A stretch of DNA of 64,000 nucleotides from Siniperca chuatsi (GCF_020085105.1 NC_058042.1:16724001-16788000); one strand, 5' to 3'. Shown: positions 19,676-32,948, numbered from the stretch's first letter. Notes: generated by a model not told the origin, from the sequence alone. Made by a program: numbers and translations.

Positions 19676-22212
19676 TGTAGACTCTTAATCTTGTTAAACT
19701 ACAAGATTTACATCTATAAAAATATACATACAACATATGATACAACATGAAATTATATTATAAGCTAGAATAGGACGGTTTTACTTACGTGGCTACAGTA
19801 TTGTTAGAGACAATGTACTCCACCTCTTTGGTCCAAGGGTTCATAAAACTGAACCAGCAGCTTCTTAGTGTGATGAATGAGCCATCTTTTATTTTTAACT
19901 TGTAGCAGTTTGTATTGATCTTCTCTCTCATCTGCAACACTTACAGCAGACAGCGACAGAAGGGGGGACAAGGACAGGTAATGGATGAACTGTCCGCAGG
20001 TAAGATGAACTACAACACTATTTTCACCCAGAAATGGCAGCAAAGCACAGTAATTCCACCAGAACAGATCTGAGCACCACACACTGTCCACTGTAATCAC
20101 TGTAGGTGGACAGCAGTCCTTGTCTTTGGGAGAGCCTCATATGCTGTAGATATGTGCAATAACAGTTAAAGGTTTCATTGAGAACATTTTTATGTAGATG
20201 AATAATTTAAAAAAAATTTATCCACAGAGCTTTTAGAAAGATGTGGAATAAAAGTACTGCTTTTCTAAAAAAAAGAAAAAAAGAAAAAAGATTGTGAATT
20301 GGTAATTTTAAAAATTTTGACAGGTCCAAAATGAATGTTTTGTTCATCTCTGGGTGAGATGTCTGATGTTTGGTTCCTGCTTCGGAACGGACACTGACAT
20401 TAGCACATTATTAGCTGTCTTAGCTTAATCGTTCGAACAACAATAACCCATAAAATTACAGTTCTGTATATTTAAACAAAATCAACAACAACAACCAACA
20501 GCCATAGTCCTTACAACCTTAACTAATGTGTTGTCACCGGTTAGATTGTCAAAATTAGAAAAATACCAGCTTCAATCCCTGAGGAGCTACGTTAACATTA
20601 ATAACGGTTGCGTCCAGTTACCTTACGTTATAATTCCCTCAAACAATGTGACATTATAATGAAGATGCGTATCAATATTTACCTAATGTCTTATGGTGTA
20701 AGGATGATTGAAATTTCCTTTTATAGTAAAGTGTTGCAATGTAGGGCCCCTATAATTATTAAATGATGGAAAAGGGGTTATTTTAATTTTTTTAGCTGGC
20801 CATATCCTAAGATTACCATAGATATAGTCACATGAAACATCACCGCATAAAGTAACCTAAATCAATAGCTAATGTATAGCTATATGTTGCAAAATGAATT
20901 CATTACTCTATCACGAAAGATTCATCACTTGATATGACTGAGTCTGAGTCTCACTCCACTCAACCAGGAAATATGCAGGTTGTGCAACGAACTGGCAACC
21001 ACTGAAATGTAATGGAAGGGGAGAAGGGTAGTGCGTCATCTAGTGGCTGGATGTTATCATCGTTGTCAATAGCACCTTTAATCAAGTGTTGCGTTTTCCC
21101 TTTTGTAAGATACATACCTTGCCTGTGACATTCTGCTAAATGAGCAATATCATCTTCATGAACGTATTCATAAAATAAAGTTCCCAGCAGCTCTTGAGGT
21201 AAATAAGTCAATATGGCAGTGGCCCTTAAAAAGAAAAAGAGTATATTCACTCGGAATGTTATTATCTTTAATATATTTTAGTAATATTGGATAATTTATT
21301 GATCAAGAAATTAAATCTAAGCATTAGTATCTGAAACATGATTGATGAGATGTGTGTGCACATAAACAGTAAATTCAAGTTTATTCAAATGTATTGATAT
21401 GAAACCAGACTTTGTGGTAAAGGTTTTCACCTTTGATCTACAAAGAGAAACTTCCCGTCAATAGCATGACGTGAAACAAACTCCGTGGGCTTGACCTTGA
21501 CGTGATTCTGCACTTGCTGAGAAACAGTGTGGGGATGCAACCGACCAACAGCCACCAGACAGCTTACGTTACATCCATCATTGTCTGACTCATTATTTTC
21601 ATCCAGATCCACCTCAGCAGGGGACCAACTTTTTAAGTAACCAGTGCTGTGAATGGTGCAGAAGCCCTTATGATCTGCTGTGAATAAAGGAAAAGTGTTC
21701 AGATGTCTTCAAAAATAAGAAGTAATACTAGTGTGTGAACATCAGATTTTGATTAATCAGCAGAACACAATATATTGGTTCAATAGACACTGCAGGCGAT
21801 AAGTGAGGGATGCTAACAGTTTTTTTTTGAGCAGCTGGATGGAAAATCTTCATCTTCGATATTTCCGTTGCACTTCATCCTGCAGAAAAATGAGCGTCTC
21901 ATCCCAGAACAAAGTCTTAAAGAACTTGGGTTGATATCTGTCTTCACTAAAGGACCACCTGAAAAACATTTTAAAAAAAGGTAGAGATGGCAGCTGGTAA
22001 ATTACTGTGTAATTTTGTTGTACTATACGACACCAATAAAGTACATACAAGTACCTACCAGTACCAAAATATAGGTACAAGGTAGAAAGACAAGACTTTA
22101 GATGATAGGGGTACAATATTAAGATAATTACAAGTACAGGTTTATAACAAAACTGGAAGTGTGTGATAAATGGAGTAACAATACTGGTTACCAAAGTGTT
22201 ACCAAAATATAT

Positions 22213-23181
22213 CATAGAAAAGGTTTCAGTCGTAGTCATCTGGACACTGTTTTCAGAATCAAGACGTTTCGGCTCCCATCCCGAAGTCATTCTCAATTGT
22301 GAAAAAATGGGACGGGAACTAGAAATTTAAGCTACTCTGTGTAACATAAGCCCTGCCCTCAGGAAGGAATCTGCCTGAGTATCTGTTAATAGCTAGTTTC
22401 ACCTGAAACTGACCTAATTGCTTCCAAGATGGCCCAGTAATCAGTAATCAGGCCTATTGTTTTCTGGCTGCATCTACTTCATCACTGTTAAGTACCTGAT
22501 TAGCATGTGATTTGCGTGACCAAGGTGATAATACACTGTGATAGACTTTGGGCAGATTGAATCTCAGACCACCATTTCTGTTCAAAGAGGGGTTCTCTTT
22601 TTTCACAAAAATGGCTTTCTTGACACCCCGTTCAAACCAACTCTTCTCTCTACTTAGAATCTTCACCTCGCTGTCTTCAAATGTGTGGTTTGTAGCTTTT
22701 ACAATTGCAAATGCACGGCGCTCTGTAATCCTGAGTTAGCGTGTCGTCTGTGCTGATAAAGTCTTTTGTGAAGTGGCTGTTTGGTCTCACCTATGTACCG
22801 TTCTTTGCAGTTTTCCTCACTGCATTGAATGGAATAGACAACATTGCTCTGTTTTTGTATGGGCAACTTGTCCTTAGGGTGAACGAGTTTCTGTCTTAAA
22901 GTGTTGCCTGGTTTAAAGAAAACAGGAACACTGTGCTGTCTAAAGATCCTTTGTAGTTTTTCAGACAGTCCAGATACATAAGGAATGGAGACACCGTTCC
23001 TTCTTGGTTCTGTTACACTTTTGTCCTACACTTTTGTCCCGTCCCATTTTTTTACAATTGAGAATGACTTCCGGATGGGAGCCGAAACGTCTTGATTCTG
23101 AAAACAGTGTCCAGATGACTACGACTGAAACCTTTTCTATGATGGAACACTCCTGGACAAATGAGGGACTACACCGTCTTA
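22213..23181 (-). mobile_element. 5'-truncated Penelope-like retroelement with GIY-YIG endonuclease remnant and inverted terminal arms
   Basis: The - strand from about 23000 to 22454 encodes the C-terminal end of a Penelope-like polyprotein. It has a GIY-YIG endonuclease pattern (VVYSIQC, then RYIGET near 22783-22800), followed by FERGVKKAIFVKKENPSLNR and a stop after AARKQ. A frameshift near 22698-22705 breaks the frame, and the reverse-transcriptase part is missing. About 100-bp inverted arms lie at 22213-22310 and about 23036-23143, with an extra end piece to 23181. Direct repeats TTACCAAAATATAT at 22199-22212 and 23182-23195 are the target-site duplication. Inverted or tandem terminal repeats plus 5' truncation are known features of Penelope-like elements. 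It sits in a bmal1-remnant intron between the exons at 23380 and 21958. Confidence 0.82.
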
Positions 23182-24382
23182 TTACCAAAATATATATATA
23201 TTTATACTTTAGATTTAGAAACCATACAATAGTGCCATTTAATCTTTAGGTGAACGGCATGTAAAGTGTTTGGGATGTATTATTCAGCGTTTATGTTTGC
23301 ATAAATATTAACTGAAATCACTTTTATGAAATCAAGACTGTATTCTACACGAGGTGCTCTTGCTATTATTGTGGATTACTTTTTGCATCGATGATTTTCT
23401 CTCGTGTTACGGTAAGCACTAAGGACAGCTGCTCCTTGACTTTGGCAATGTCTTAAGGATGGAGGTAATCAAACATGCTCTGGCCAATCAGGTCATTCTG
23501 GAGACAAACAGACGAAATGCAGGAGGAGGAGTGAGAGTGCATGATGCAACAGTATTATCTGAGACCATAATACATGATTCAGTATCCACAATATGTCATT
23601 CGGTTTCAACATGTACACTAGTGAAGTCAAATGTGTAGCACCTACCTGGTTGTAGTTTAGGATCTTGTATACTGATTCAGAAACAAACAATAATTTCCCT
23701 TGATCACAGTCAACAACAAACAGAAAGCCATCAACTGCCTGTGGACAATAGAGGAGGTAAGACAGAGAACTGCACAGACCAAGGCCAAGAGGGTTTTCAC
23801 AGGAAGGATCACAGGTTATAACTTCTAAATCACCAAATCCAAAAACCGTGTAGTCAGAGCTGACCCTTTAAAGCTTTAAGTAGCACAAAACAAGATTGTA
23901 TTTGTGGTGCGAATGCACCTTAACTCTTAAACCAATTATTTTCTGGCCTCTTATTGATCTCAGTGTTAGAGTGGCAACAGGGTGAGCAGAGTAGTTCAAA
24001 CATTTCCTTTGCAACTTCCTCCAGCTTCTCTTAATACAGATGCCCGTGCATTCCTGAGCCTCCATGGAAATGTGTGTTCCTGAGTTTGGCCCCCACCCCG
24101 GTTTTCTCTCTGTCAATCAGGCCTGGAACACTTCCAAAGTGCCCAGCTAACCTGCAGAATAATCACATCTCAGCCACTTACATCTGCAATCTCATACCTT
24201 TGGTCAGTACCCAAAACTCATGATCATAGCTGAGGGCTTTAAAAAAGACTGGTTTTGAGATTGCGCTTTATAGCCCAGTTCTCTTTTTAACTCCACAGTT
24301 TGATACAAACACTGCATTACTACAGCTGCTGGTCCTAATGTAGTCTTGTTTTCCTCGTTAATGACAAACCCCAAAAATACAT

Positions 24383-24740
24383 TAAACCTGCATTCATTGA
24401 TTTTTGGCCACTTGGGGGCAGTGTAACAAGCTGTAAACAAAAAACTGACATATTATCGCCTATAAGTTGATATGGTGAGCATTTGCAGTCATTTTAGTCC
24501 TGTTTGTGTCCACCTGATGAATGTAAGTCCAATATTCACTCTCCTTTTAGCTCTGTTTTACTCTCCACCAACTCCTGAAAAAAATATCTAGCTCTTTAGC
24601 TGCTAAATTCTCCACTATGCTCACCAGCTGGTCACTAACTTTGTCTGTCAGTTGTTTGGTGTGACAGTGGATTTTTAGGAGCTTTTTGCTGAACACAGCT
24701 GCCTGCTGCGACTGAAAACAACTCTATGGAAGCGTTGAGA
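24383..24740. repeat. Dispersed repeat containing GGCCACTTGGGGGCAG, copy 1
   Basis: This stretch shares an ordered series of blocks with 59559-60115: GGCCACTTGGGGGCAG, AAGTTGATATGGTGA, TTTAAGTCCAATATT-like, CTCCACCAACTCCTGA and CTCCACTATGGTCACCAGCT-like sequence. Both copies are in the same orientation. It is non-coding. The class is not recognised and the ends are approximate. Confidence 0.6.
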
Positions 24741-26749
24741 GTGAACGAAAACAAAAAAGACACAGATGTAAACAAAAAGGTCACCCCTACAGCAACAATT
24801 ACTACAATACAATCACTTCCACGTGTATTTGCAAGGCTTTCAATACAATGATGAAGACTAGCAAAAAAGTTTTTTGGGATTGGGAAACTCCTTTTAACTC
24901 CTCTTAACTCCTCTACATCTGGCCACCTGCTACACCCTCACTTTAACTGACTAATCAACCTTTTTCCTGGGAGAGAACCATATCCTCAGGCTTGGAGGTG
25001 GTGATCCTCACCCCATCTGCCCTACAAACCACTCCACCAAACATCTTGGTCATGGTCCAATGATGGCTCTAAATGTAACTATCAAATTACTCTGACCATG
25101 AAAAATATATTACAAATAATCACTTAATTATGTGGCTTTCAACAGCGGTTGTGGCCCGAACTGACCTTTCAGAACGTTCGAGTCGAGGGTGAGCACTATT
25201 CTGTGCGCTATGAATAGAGAAATAACAGCCGACAATAAAGCATCTGTGAGGACGTCACATGCCCACTCTAAATGTCTGTATGTGGTATTTTTTTGTGGGG
25301 AAGGCAATATTGACAGAAACAGGATTGTAAAAAAATCATTTGTGCAAAGAATTTGGCTGTACAAAACAGCCTCTGTCAATACAACAATAAGCAGGTGTCA
25401 TTCATAAAGCTAGGCAAATAAGAGAGACAATTTTTTGTCCAATAATCTCAACTCAGAAAAACCCAATTAAAATTATGAGGTGGGTTGTAAGGGTGTGGGT
25501 TTTTATTCAAACTTGAGCATGCAATTTGCTCTTGTAGTTGGCAATGAAGTGGGTGTTTCTGAAGGTGTGTTCAGACCATTTCACCACTTCACCATTTGGT
25601 CTGAACACACCTTAATAATACATACATATTTCATTTCGATCAAAAGTGAAATCTGCCTACCCTCTGTATTAAGTGTTGTAGCTCCTCATCTGATAAGAAT
25701 GCAGGTTTGTGATTAACTTCTGTGTTACTGTTGCCAGCAGAACCTGCTTTTCAGAGGCAGAATGTTAATCGGCTGTTTAAATATGAATAATCTTCAGTCT
25801 TTAACTGTAAAAATCATCAAGGCAAACACATTCAAACACAGGGAAACACATTCACGCCTATGGGCAATTTAGAATCATTAATTCAACTGATCTGAATGTC
25901 TCTTGACTGTAGAAGGAAAGTTACCTGAACATACACACAAATAGAAAAGAGTTAAGGACCACCTGCTGTAAGGACTTGCATTTATTTATTTGTCATACTT
26001 TACCACCAATCACTGCTAATTATTTGAAGAAAATTCTCCTCTAAATCTAAAAAAAGCTGCTTTGTTGTCAAAGCAGTTTGATGTTCCCACAGACCTCTTT
26101 GTCTATGTTGATATGGTGGAAGATCAAGCATAGTGTTTACTATTATAAATGTGTTATTCTAACTCCTGGACTGCGATTTTGTTAATTCAGTGGAAGCTTT
26201 ATTAAACAAACCTGCATGAATTTCATATAATAACCCCCATTTTCCATTTTAAATTATTTTCTGGTAAATCCCTTTGGTGAGATTGAACAGGATTGACCAT
26301 TATCAGGGACTAAGCATTGTTTAGTCTTTAAGCACATTTATCTTAACTCTTCAATGCACCATAACTTTTCTATATTGCATTGCAGCTTTTTGTGTGTGTG
26401 AAGGATAGCATCTATAAACACTGCTGGTTGTGCCAGTGGAGCTGCTGATCAGGTTGTTTGATCGTGAGGACATGAGCCTGCTCATCGCAGATGAAAGAGA
26501 CGACTTCATAGAACACTGGAGGTGTTGCGTCAAACACAGTCATCAGGTCATTATTAAACTTGTCTCAATGAGAAAACAATTGAGCACAAGAATTTAGATA
26601 TCAATCTTAAAGCAGCATGATCAACGACAGCTTGAACAGCTGGTACTTACAGCATATGAGACCCAGAAGATTTCATAGAGTCAGAGGATCTCCACACATC
26701 TCAGCCACCTGCATGATAGTCCGCACACACACCTGAACAAGGTAGCTAA

Positions 26750-29700
26750 GAGTCAGATATGACATACAGTATAAGAGGAAACTGAACTTCAATCAAGATA
26801 TCATGGTAAGACCCTTTAAGCTAAGCAATCTTAGCTTTTAAGAGGACATGTATGTGTTTCTTAACTGAAGATCAAAATCAGCCTTGCATAAGACATGATA
26901 CATTAGATAATGGCATTGGATAATAAACTGGAGCTGATGTAACTGCCCTGTGAAAGGATCCTTGTCGGAGGTAATTACTTAAAAGGCAGCTGTTTTGCAG
27001 CTCAGGTAACAAGTTCCCCAAGTTTCAAGTCTGCGAGTCTGATTGTCATATAGGCCTACGTAGAAACTGTTTGCTCCCTTGAAGTAGGAAATGAATAAAA
27101 CAACTTGAAGTATGCTTTAAAAATACATTTTCAGATTTGTCATAGAGGAATCCGAAAATAGAGAGTTGGAGCAAAGTCAGCCTGAAAATAAAAGACACTG
27201 AACATCACATTATCAAAGTAATATGAGCTTTGTGTTGGCTCCGGGGATTAAAGCATTATTTTGTCCTTCCAGTTTCCAATGCAACATCCTCCTATTACTA
27301 AACATCATAATCCCTGTTTATCAGTCCCATTACAACATTGTTATTAGCCCGATTTCAATTTTTATATAAAGAGTGGGAAAACAATTAGAGCTATACTTGT
27401 GCAGGGTGTGATTAGGATGCAACACATGAGGGGGCTCAGGTCTTCTCAGTCCTTTCCTTCAACAGTCGCCACAAGCTGCTACAGTTTAACATTATTCATA
27501 AAAGCAGAAAGAGTCTACAGAATGAACAACAGCAATTCAAAATGGAGACAATGATCCATGCGTATCATAAAAATATACATTGTACACCCACTGGGACTGT
27601 GCCTTTTCAGACACAAGGCAGGGTTTATTAAAACTGTAGTGATTGATGAAAATCAAATGTCCCAGAAGAATGAGCAACGACCCTGCACTTTCATTAACTC
27701 TAGGAAATTGCTTCATAAATGGCCTTGGAAAATAAAAATCAATCTCAAAAGAAAACAGTCCCACTTTGATAAGAACCAGAGTAGCTAAAGCTGCTGGACC
27801 TTGGTTTGACTGGTGACCACGATGATCTGACTGAATGTGTGATTATTATTAGTGTTTGTAGTAACAGCAGTGACAGTAGTAGTAGTAGGCCTATTAGTAG
27901 TAGTGGCTGATGTTTTTGTTGTTGTAGTTCTGTTGGTGTGAGAAGAAAAAGGGAGACAAGGTAGAACAAATATTCAGCACACTGATAATCAAAGTTACAT
28001 AAGACAGTAAGTCAAGAAATCAAAAGGCTTGTTTTATCTTTCGAACACATGCATTGTCGTTATTTGACCTCATGAAAAGAGATTACCTCTTCAGCAGAGA
28101 TTCATCACCTCTTCTCACCACATGCTGGCAGCAGAGCGCAACAAACAGATAAAACATCTCCACACTAACTAACATACTGTAAATTCAATTTATCATCTAA
28201 CAGGTTTAAAATGTGTCTCAAAGTCCTTTTTAAAATCATCAATCAAATTATTGTTAATAAACTTAAATCACCAGAAACAATACTTCACAATTAGTATTTG
28301 AATAGGTAAGAAAGGTATTAGAAGAATGATTCATTCTCATTGGATGTGGTTTCATTGTATAATGAAAGACTGATGTCTGTTTTGGTATCCATTAAGATCT
28401 AAGGTAACAATAAATTTAAGGTGCAAATGTCAGGCTTAACATACATTATTCTGTACTGCAGAAGATGCTGAAAACACTGTTGATAAGATGTCCATAACTG
28501 TCCGTTTCCCCTCTGAGGTCAGTGGTACAAGTTGGCTTAAAAATAAAAATGTAATCCTAAATTCTTATGCAGAATTTTATGGAACTATGAACAACAACAT
28601 CTGGTGTGTTAGGGCCTCTTAACTAACATCAATCAATGATTCAGTCATGTCATTCAAAGTGATTTATAAACATAACAACAATGTAAAATATGTGACAAGG
28701 ATTTAGTTACATGTTAATATGTGTGATACAAAAGATGATTAGGAGTGAACTAATTTGGAAACCAAAGTGAAAGCTTGAGTAGGAAGATCTGTAATCTGGC
28801 TTTAGCTATAAGAACGTCCTCATCGACTGCACAGTTCGTATATATCCCATTAGAGACAGCAGTGAGAAGACAGGCCATATTTCACTGTAAGTTTAAACCA
28901 GTCCTGTGTTGTCATTACTTATGTTGCAGTAAGTCCACTAGGAGTCTCTATGCATTAGCAGATGTTGGCTCCGACACAGTTACAGTTTCAGAGTCGGACT
29001 ACAGCCAGTCCAGGGTCACTCCAGTTTATACAAAGAGGTCATTGAGTTCAAAAGGAGTCCATTTTACTGCTGGGTTTTCCCTCAGAAACCCAGGACTCCT
29101 GGCACAACCTCTGCTACATTACATTACATTTATTTGGCAGATACTCCAAACTCACAAATAGTGCATGCAACCTTCATTATACTGTCGACCCACTTCACAT
29201 TTGGTAACCCAAACCCTCCCGCCTGTTTAGTTTAGAAGATAACATCTCGAGTGTTTAAGCCAAACCACTTACAAAGCAAACTTCTTTTTTATTTAGCTGA
29301 GTCAGAACTTCACAAGATAAATGAATATGAACAGTGACAACAAAATGTTGGATCTTAGACAGGGCAACCTGCTGAATAGCTTTGAATTGTATCTGCAGTA
29401 AGTAAGACCTTGGGAAGCGCATTTTTATATCACAATCAAGCAGTGGTATAAAAGGGGTGTTGTCTTTTAGCTACAAGGCAAACACATAAAAATGTGGTTT
29501 TAAATATAAACAATAGATTCAGAAGTGAGTTGTAAAACTAATTGTTTGGCTTTTTGGCTGTTTTCACCCTTTTTGAACAGCTGGGCGAGGACAGGTTGTG
29601 GTGTCTTCTAATTTAATATAATTCAGGCAGAGAGATGTGAACATGCAACATTATACCTTATTTAACTCCAACCCAGTCCAACCATCTGCTCTTTTTGCGG

Positions 29701-32180
29701 GATAAAGTGTCAGAGTAGCACATATTAACATGTGTAAAATCAAATGAAAAGTGTGTGGCCTGTTTTAATGCAGCGTTTTCTGAAGCCTAAAATAAAAATC
29801 TTCACACTCACATGTTGTTATTTATAGTGTTTCCCACAATAAATTGCAAGGTGGTGGCATCACTGTTGTTTGCTTTCACATGCTCCTGCTATATCAGTTC
29901 AGATTCGCTCAGCAGATCAAACCTGGAAATAGTATGAGAGCAGAGCAAATTTAGATACAAAAACGGAATAGCCTAAGGTTCACTCAGCTTTTCATCATCT
30001 TTAAAGCCATACACAAAATAGTAATGAATACTTATGCAGGCTCACAATGCAAAATGCTATTGGCCAAATAAAACAATAGTCATGTAGGACAAGTTAAAAA
30101 CGAGTTAAAATATCACCTTTAGCGAAGCTGCTTGATAACCTGTTGTGTTTGAGGCAGAACTTTAAAACATTGAAAATTACACTTTTGCACATAACACTTG
30201 AACACTCTGGCTGAGCCATATTCATCTCATTCAAATATGAAATAAACAACCCATTGCCATAATTAAAAAATATCTGAAAGTATTACTGTACGTCATTGGC
30301 AACTGAATTTGTTGTATTCTGTATTCTTCACGATTTCTTCACTGGAAGTGTCCAAAAGACTTTGTCTCTTGCCATCCACTTGACTGATACTTAGTACTTT
30401 TAGATATCCTATGACCTGGATGACTGATCATCTTTATAGACATACTGTATGTGAAAACATGTATGCAGCTGTATCAGATTTTATCTTGTGTATCACAATG
30501 ACCAAACCAGGCATCTTGCAGAATTGTGACATAGTTTTTATATATATGTATTCAGCTTTCCAGTCAGCCTGCTGTAACCAAAACATTACAAGAAGCAATT
30601 TGTATTCTTGCTAAAAAAAAAACACCTAAAAAAAACATAGCAACACAATGTGAAACCAGAGAAGAGGCAACAACGAAAAAGGTCAAGTGTCTAAGTCAGA
30701 CAAAAGTAATCTGAGACTAAATGTGCTAATGGGCAGATTTGTGTCTGTCGAGTGTACCATATCCGAACACCCATCAAATTAAAGGCTTGATACTCTGCTA
30801 CAGGCGAATATAACCGTGTAAATGAGATTATAGTGTCAGAGTTTTAAACAGCATCATGTGTATTTCAGCTGACTGGCATGTGTGTGTATAATTATTGCCT
30901 CAGTCTCACACAGAGAAACTTTAAAGAAATTAATTTGTACTCTTGCTAAGAGTGTAAATTCATCATGCAATTACGGGCTGAGCTACATAAAATGAAGAGA
31001 CAACATACTGTGTTGGTTCTATATATAGATTTCAGTGCCATTTGCGGTTGCATAAGCTTTTACAAGGTAAATTGTAACATTTCGTTTGAAATTCCAAAGC
31101 TGCATATGTAAAATATTCCTTTGGTGCAAACTCTCTGTCCAGCCTCAAAAAGACTGCTTGATTGTAATGAACCCAGTGCAACCACTCCATCTGTCAGGAG
31201 TGAGTCATGAGGCAAAAAACAAAAAACCCACAGGATAACTTTTGGCATGTCGGGGTTGGGACGTTTTGGTTTCATGGAGAAATTTGGCTCAAAAAGACTT
31301 TCTCTGACAACTGGGATCAAATTATGACTAAACTCTGTTACTGTCTGTCCAAGTCACGCTGGTGAAAACTGTGTGGTTGTTGAGTCAAAGAGATGAATTA
31401 CATGATTTATCTGATAAAAAACTAGTCAAAACAAAATTTTATGACTAAATGCTTTTGTCCACAGCTAAATTCTTGTAGTCTTCTCACTATTTCCTTTTTT
31501 ATCATCTGACTTGACACATTTAATCTGTACTTTCTGCAGTAGTAGGCCTATTTGTTATAATGTGTTCTTTTAAATTAATCAATGTTTATTTAATGTATCA
31601 ACATACAGCTTTAAAACATGACTGATAATGTACTGTGTTGTTCCAAAGCATGATTTCTTCAGTACTTCTGCACAAGTGTCCTGTCTTTCAGAAGGCTGTC
31701 GTACCTTCAGACAGCCAGACAGAAGAAGCAGCCAGTGATCACCTGTCAGGTAACATAAATGCCTGGTTAAATCACTTTTAACACCCGGTAAACCACTATT
31801 ACTTTCATCAGGTGGATTAATAGACAGCCTAACCTGCTGTGGTACAAATCATAAGCTCCTATTAATGTCTGCTATTGGGTGTAACTGATAGTGTTCAAAT
31901 AGCATGGCTGTGTTAATTTGCTGCAGTGAAGGACAGAATAACATGCATTTGAGTCATTCTGTCAAATCTGTGCTCATCATTCCTAATGCAGGATAATCCT
32001 ATGTAACATGATAGTTTGGCCTGTCACGTGACTGTCTTACATTGTACATTTATGACCTCTGGGTTGGTACCAATGGGGCCCTCTGACAACAAGCTTGGAC
32101 CCCCTTGTAGGCCCCTTAAAATGCAGTGGTGTTTTGTCAAGCAAGCAATGGTCTCTCTTACCGTTTAAACTGACTATTAT
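26750..32180. other. Gene-poor DNA upstream of the bmal1 remnant
   Basis: Where the bHLH and 5' exons of bmal1 should lie, I found no recognisable REAHSQIEKRRRDKMN-type sequence on the - strand. The region has an AGT-rich trinucleotide tract (about 27860-27905) and a short piece resembling fish SINE sequence near 29115-29140. No coding exon can be supported. Confidence 0.4.
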
Positions 32181-32948
32181 TGTTAAATTAAAAAAGATTG
32201 AATCACTCTCTTTGTCACATTACAAGACCCTTTATTTCATTGTCACTGCCATCTTCTTCCCAGCTTTCATTGAGTTTCTTCAAATGAGTGAAACAGCGCC
32301 CCTCTGGATTGTAATGGCTGGTCAATGTCAGCCGGTCCGTGTGGTGACAGAGGGTGTTGCAGGTGTATTGTCGAGACAGTCATGTCGAGGCTACCAAGGT
32401 GAATCCAGGTGAAACTGATCAAACAGTAATTATCAAACTGTCAGACGTGGTCTCTGTCATGCTACTGAATGGACAGGCTTCTGGAAATGAAACTGTCAGG
32501 GGAACTGTCGCACTTTGGCCTCGCAGAAACTGAATTTATAGAGTTAATATCAACATAATTTAGTTAAATGAAACAAGCTAGCTTGTTTTCCAGTGTTGCT
32601 AATGATATCGTTCCCATTGTTTTGAAAGACTAATTAGCTAGCAAAGATGGAGGGAGGAGATGAGGAGTTTTGTGAACAAACAAAATGACCATCATAGCAA
32701 GAAATTTATTGGGATTTATATGCCAGGATATGGACAAGTTCACCTCCATGAAGAAGAGGAAAGTGGCATCAAATAAGGTGAGTCAGATAGCTACACCTTC
32801 TTTCTCTCATATATAAAGTTAAAGGGGCAGTGTGATCATTTAACATTACTCATCCTTGTTTTGTTTTCAAGCTGTGCTGTATAATGAGCTTTAGTAACTA
32901 ACTAGAATACTGACGGGCTTGTAGGCTGTTTTTAGTATGTCTATAGAT

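Larger units (their letters stand above)
18595..25743 (-). pseudogene. arntl: bmal1 (arntl) paralogue, disabled: PAS exons with in-frame stop, no bHLH exon
   Basis: BMAL1 is the bHLH-PAS partner of CLOCK in the circadian activator. Exons recognised, in - strand order: 25661-25743 (KPAFLSDEELQHLI), 23646-23738 ([20 protein letters not shown]), 23380-23497 (DLIGQSMFDYLHP, stop, DIAKVKEQL), 21818-21958 (RLCSGMRRSFFCRMKCN), 21431-21677 (CTIHSTGYLKSW to DGKFLFVDQR), 21118-21224 (ATAILTYLPQELLGT), 19789-19939 (DGSFITLRSCWFSFMNPWTK), 18765-18804 (NTMATILMPG) and 18595-18664 (GEGRLDLQ). The PAS-A and PAS-B exons join in consistent phase and are close to mammalian BMAL1. At 23453-23455, however, a TAA replaces the lysine codon of the HPKD motif. 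The bHLH exon is not recognisable upstream. The 18765-18804 exon is shorter than expected, and the phase of the preceding donor does not match it. C-terminal exons are absent. I infer a recently inactivated paralogue; a sequencing error at the stop or a missed bHLH exon would change that. Position and strand match ARNTL in human. Confidence 0.8.

Noticed and set aside
26351..26733. Coding-looking stretches on the - strand (FYEVVSFICDEQAHVLTIK; RTIMQVAEMCGDP) that could be two exons of a gene
   Set aside because: I cannot match them to any family. The second stretch needs a frameshift, and the junctions are not convincing. They may be remnants of an unknown gene, but I do not call one.
28775..29161. 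128-codon open frame on the + strand
   Set aside because: It has no family resemblance or splice context, and it ends in repeat-like sequence (ACATTACATTTATTTGGCAG).
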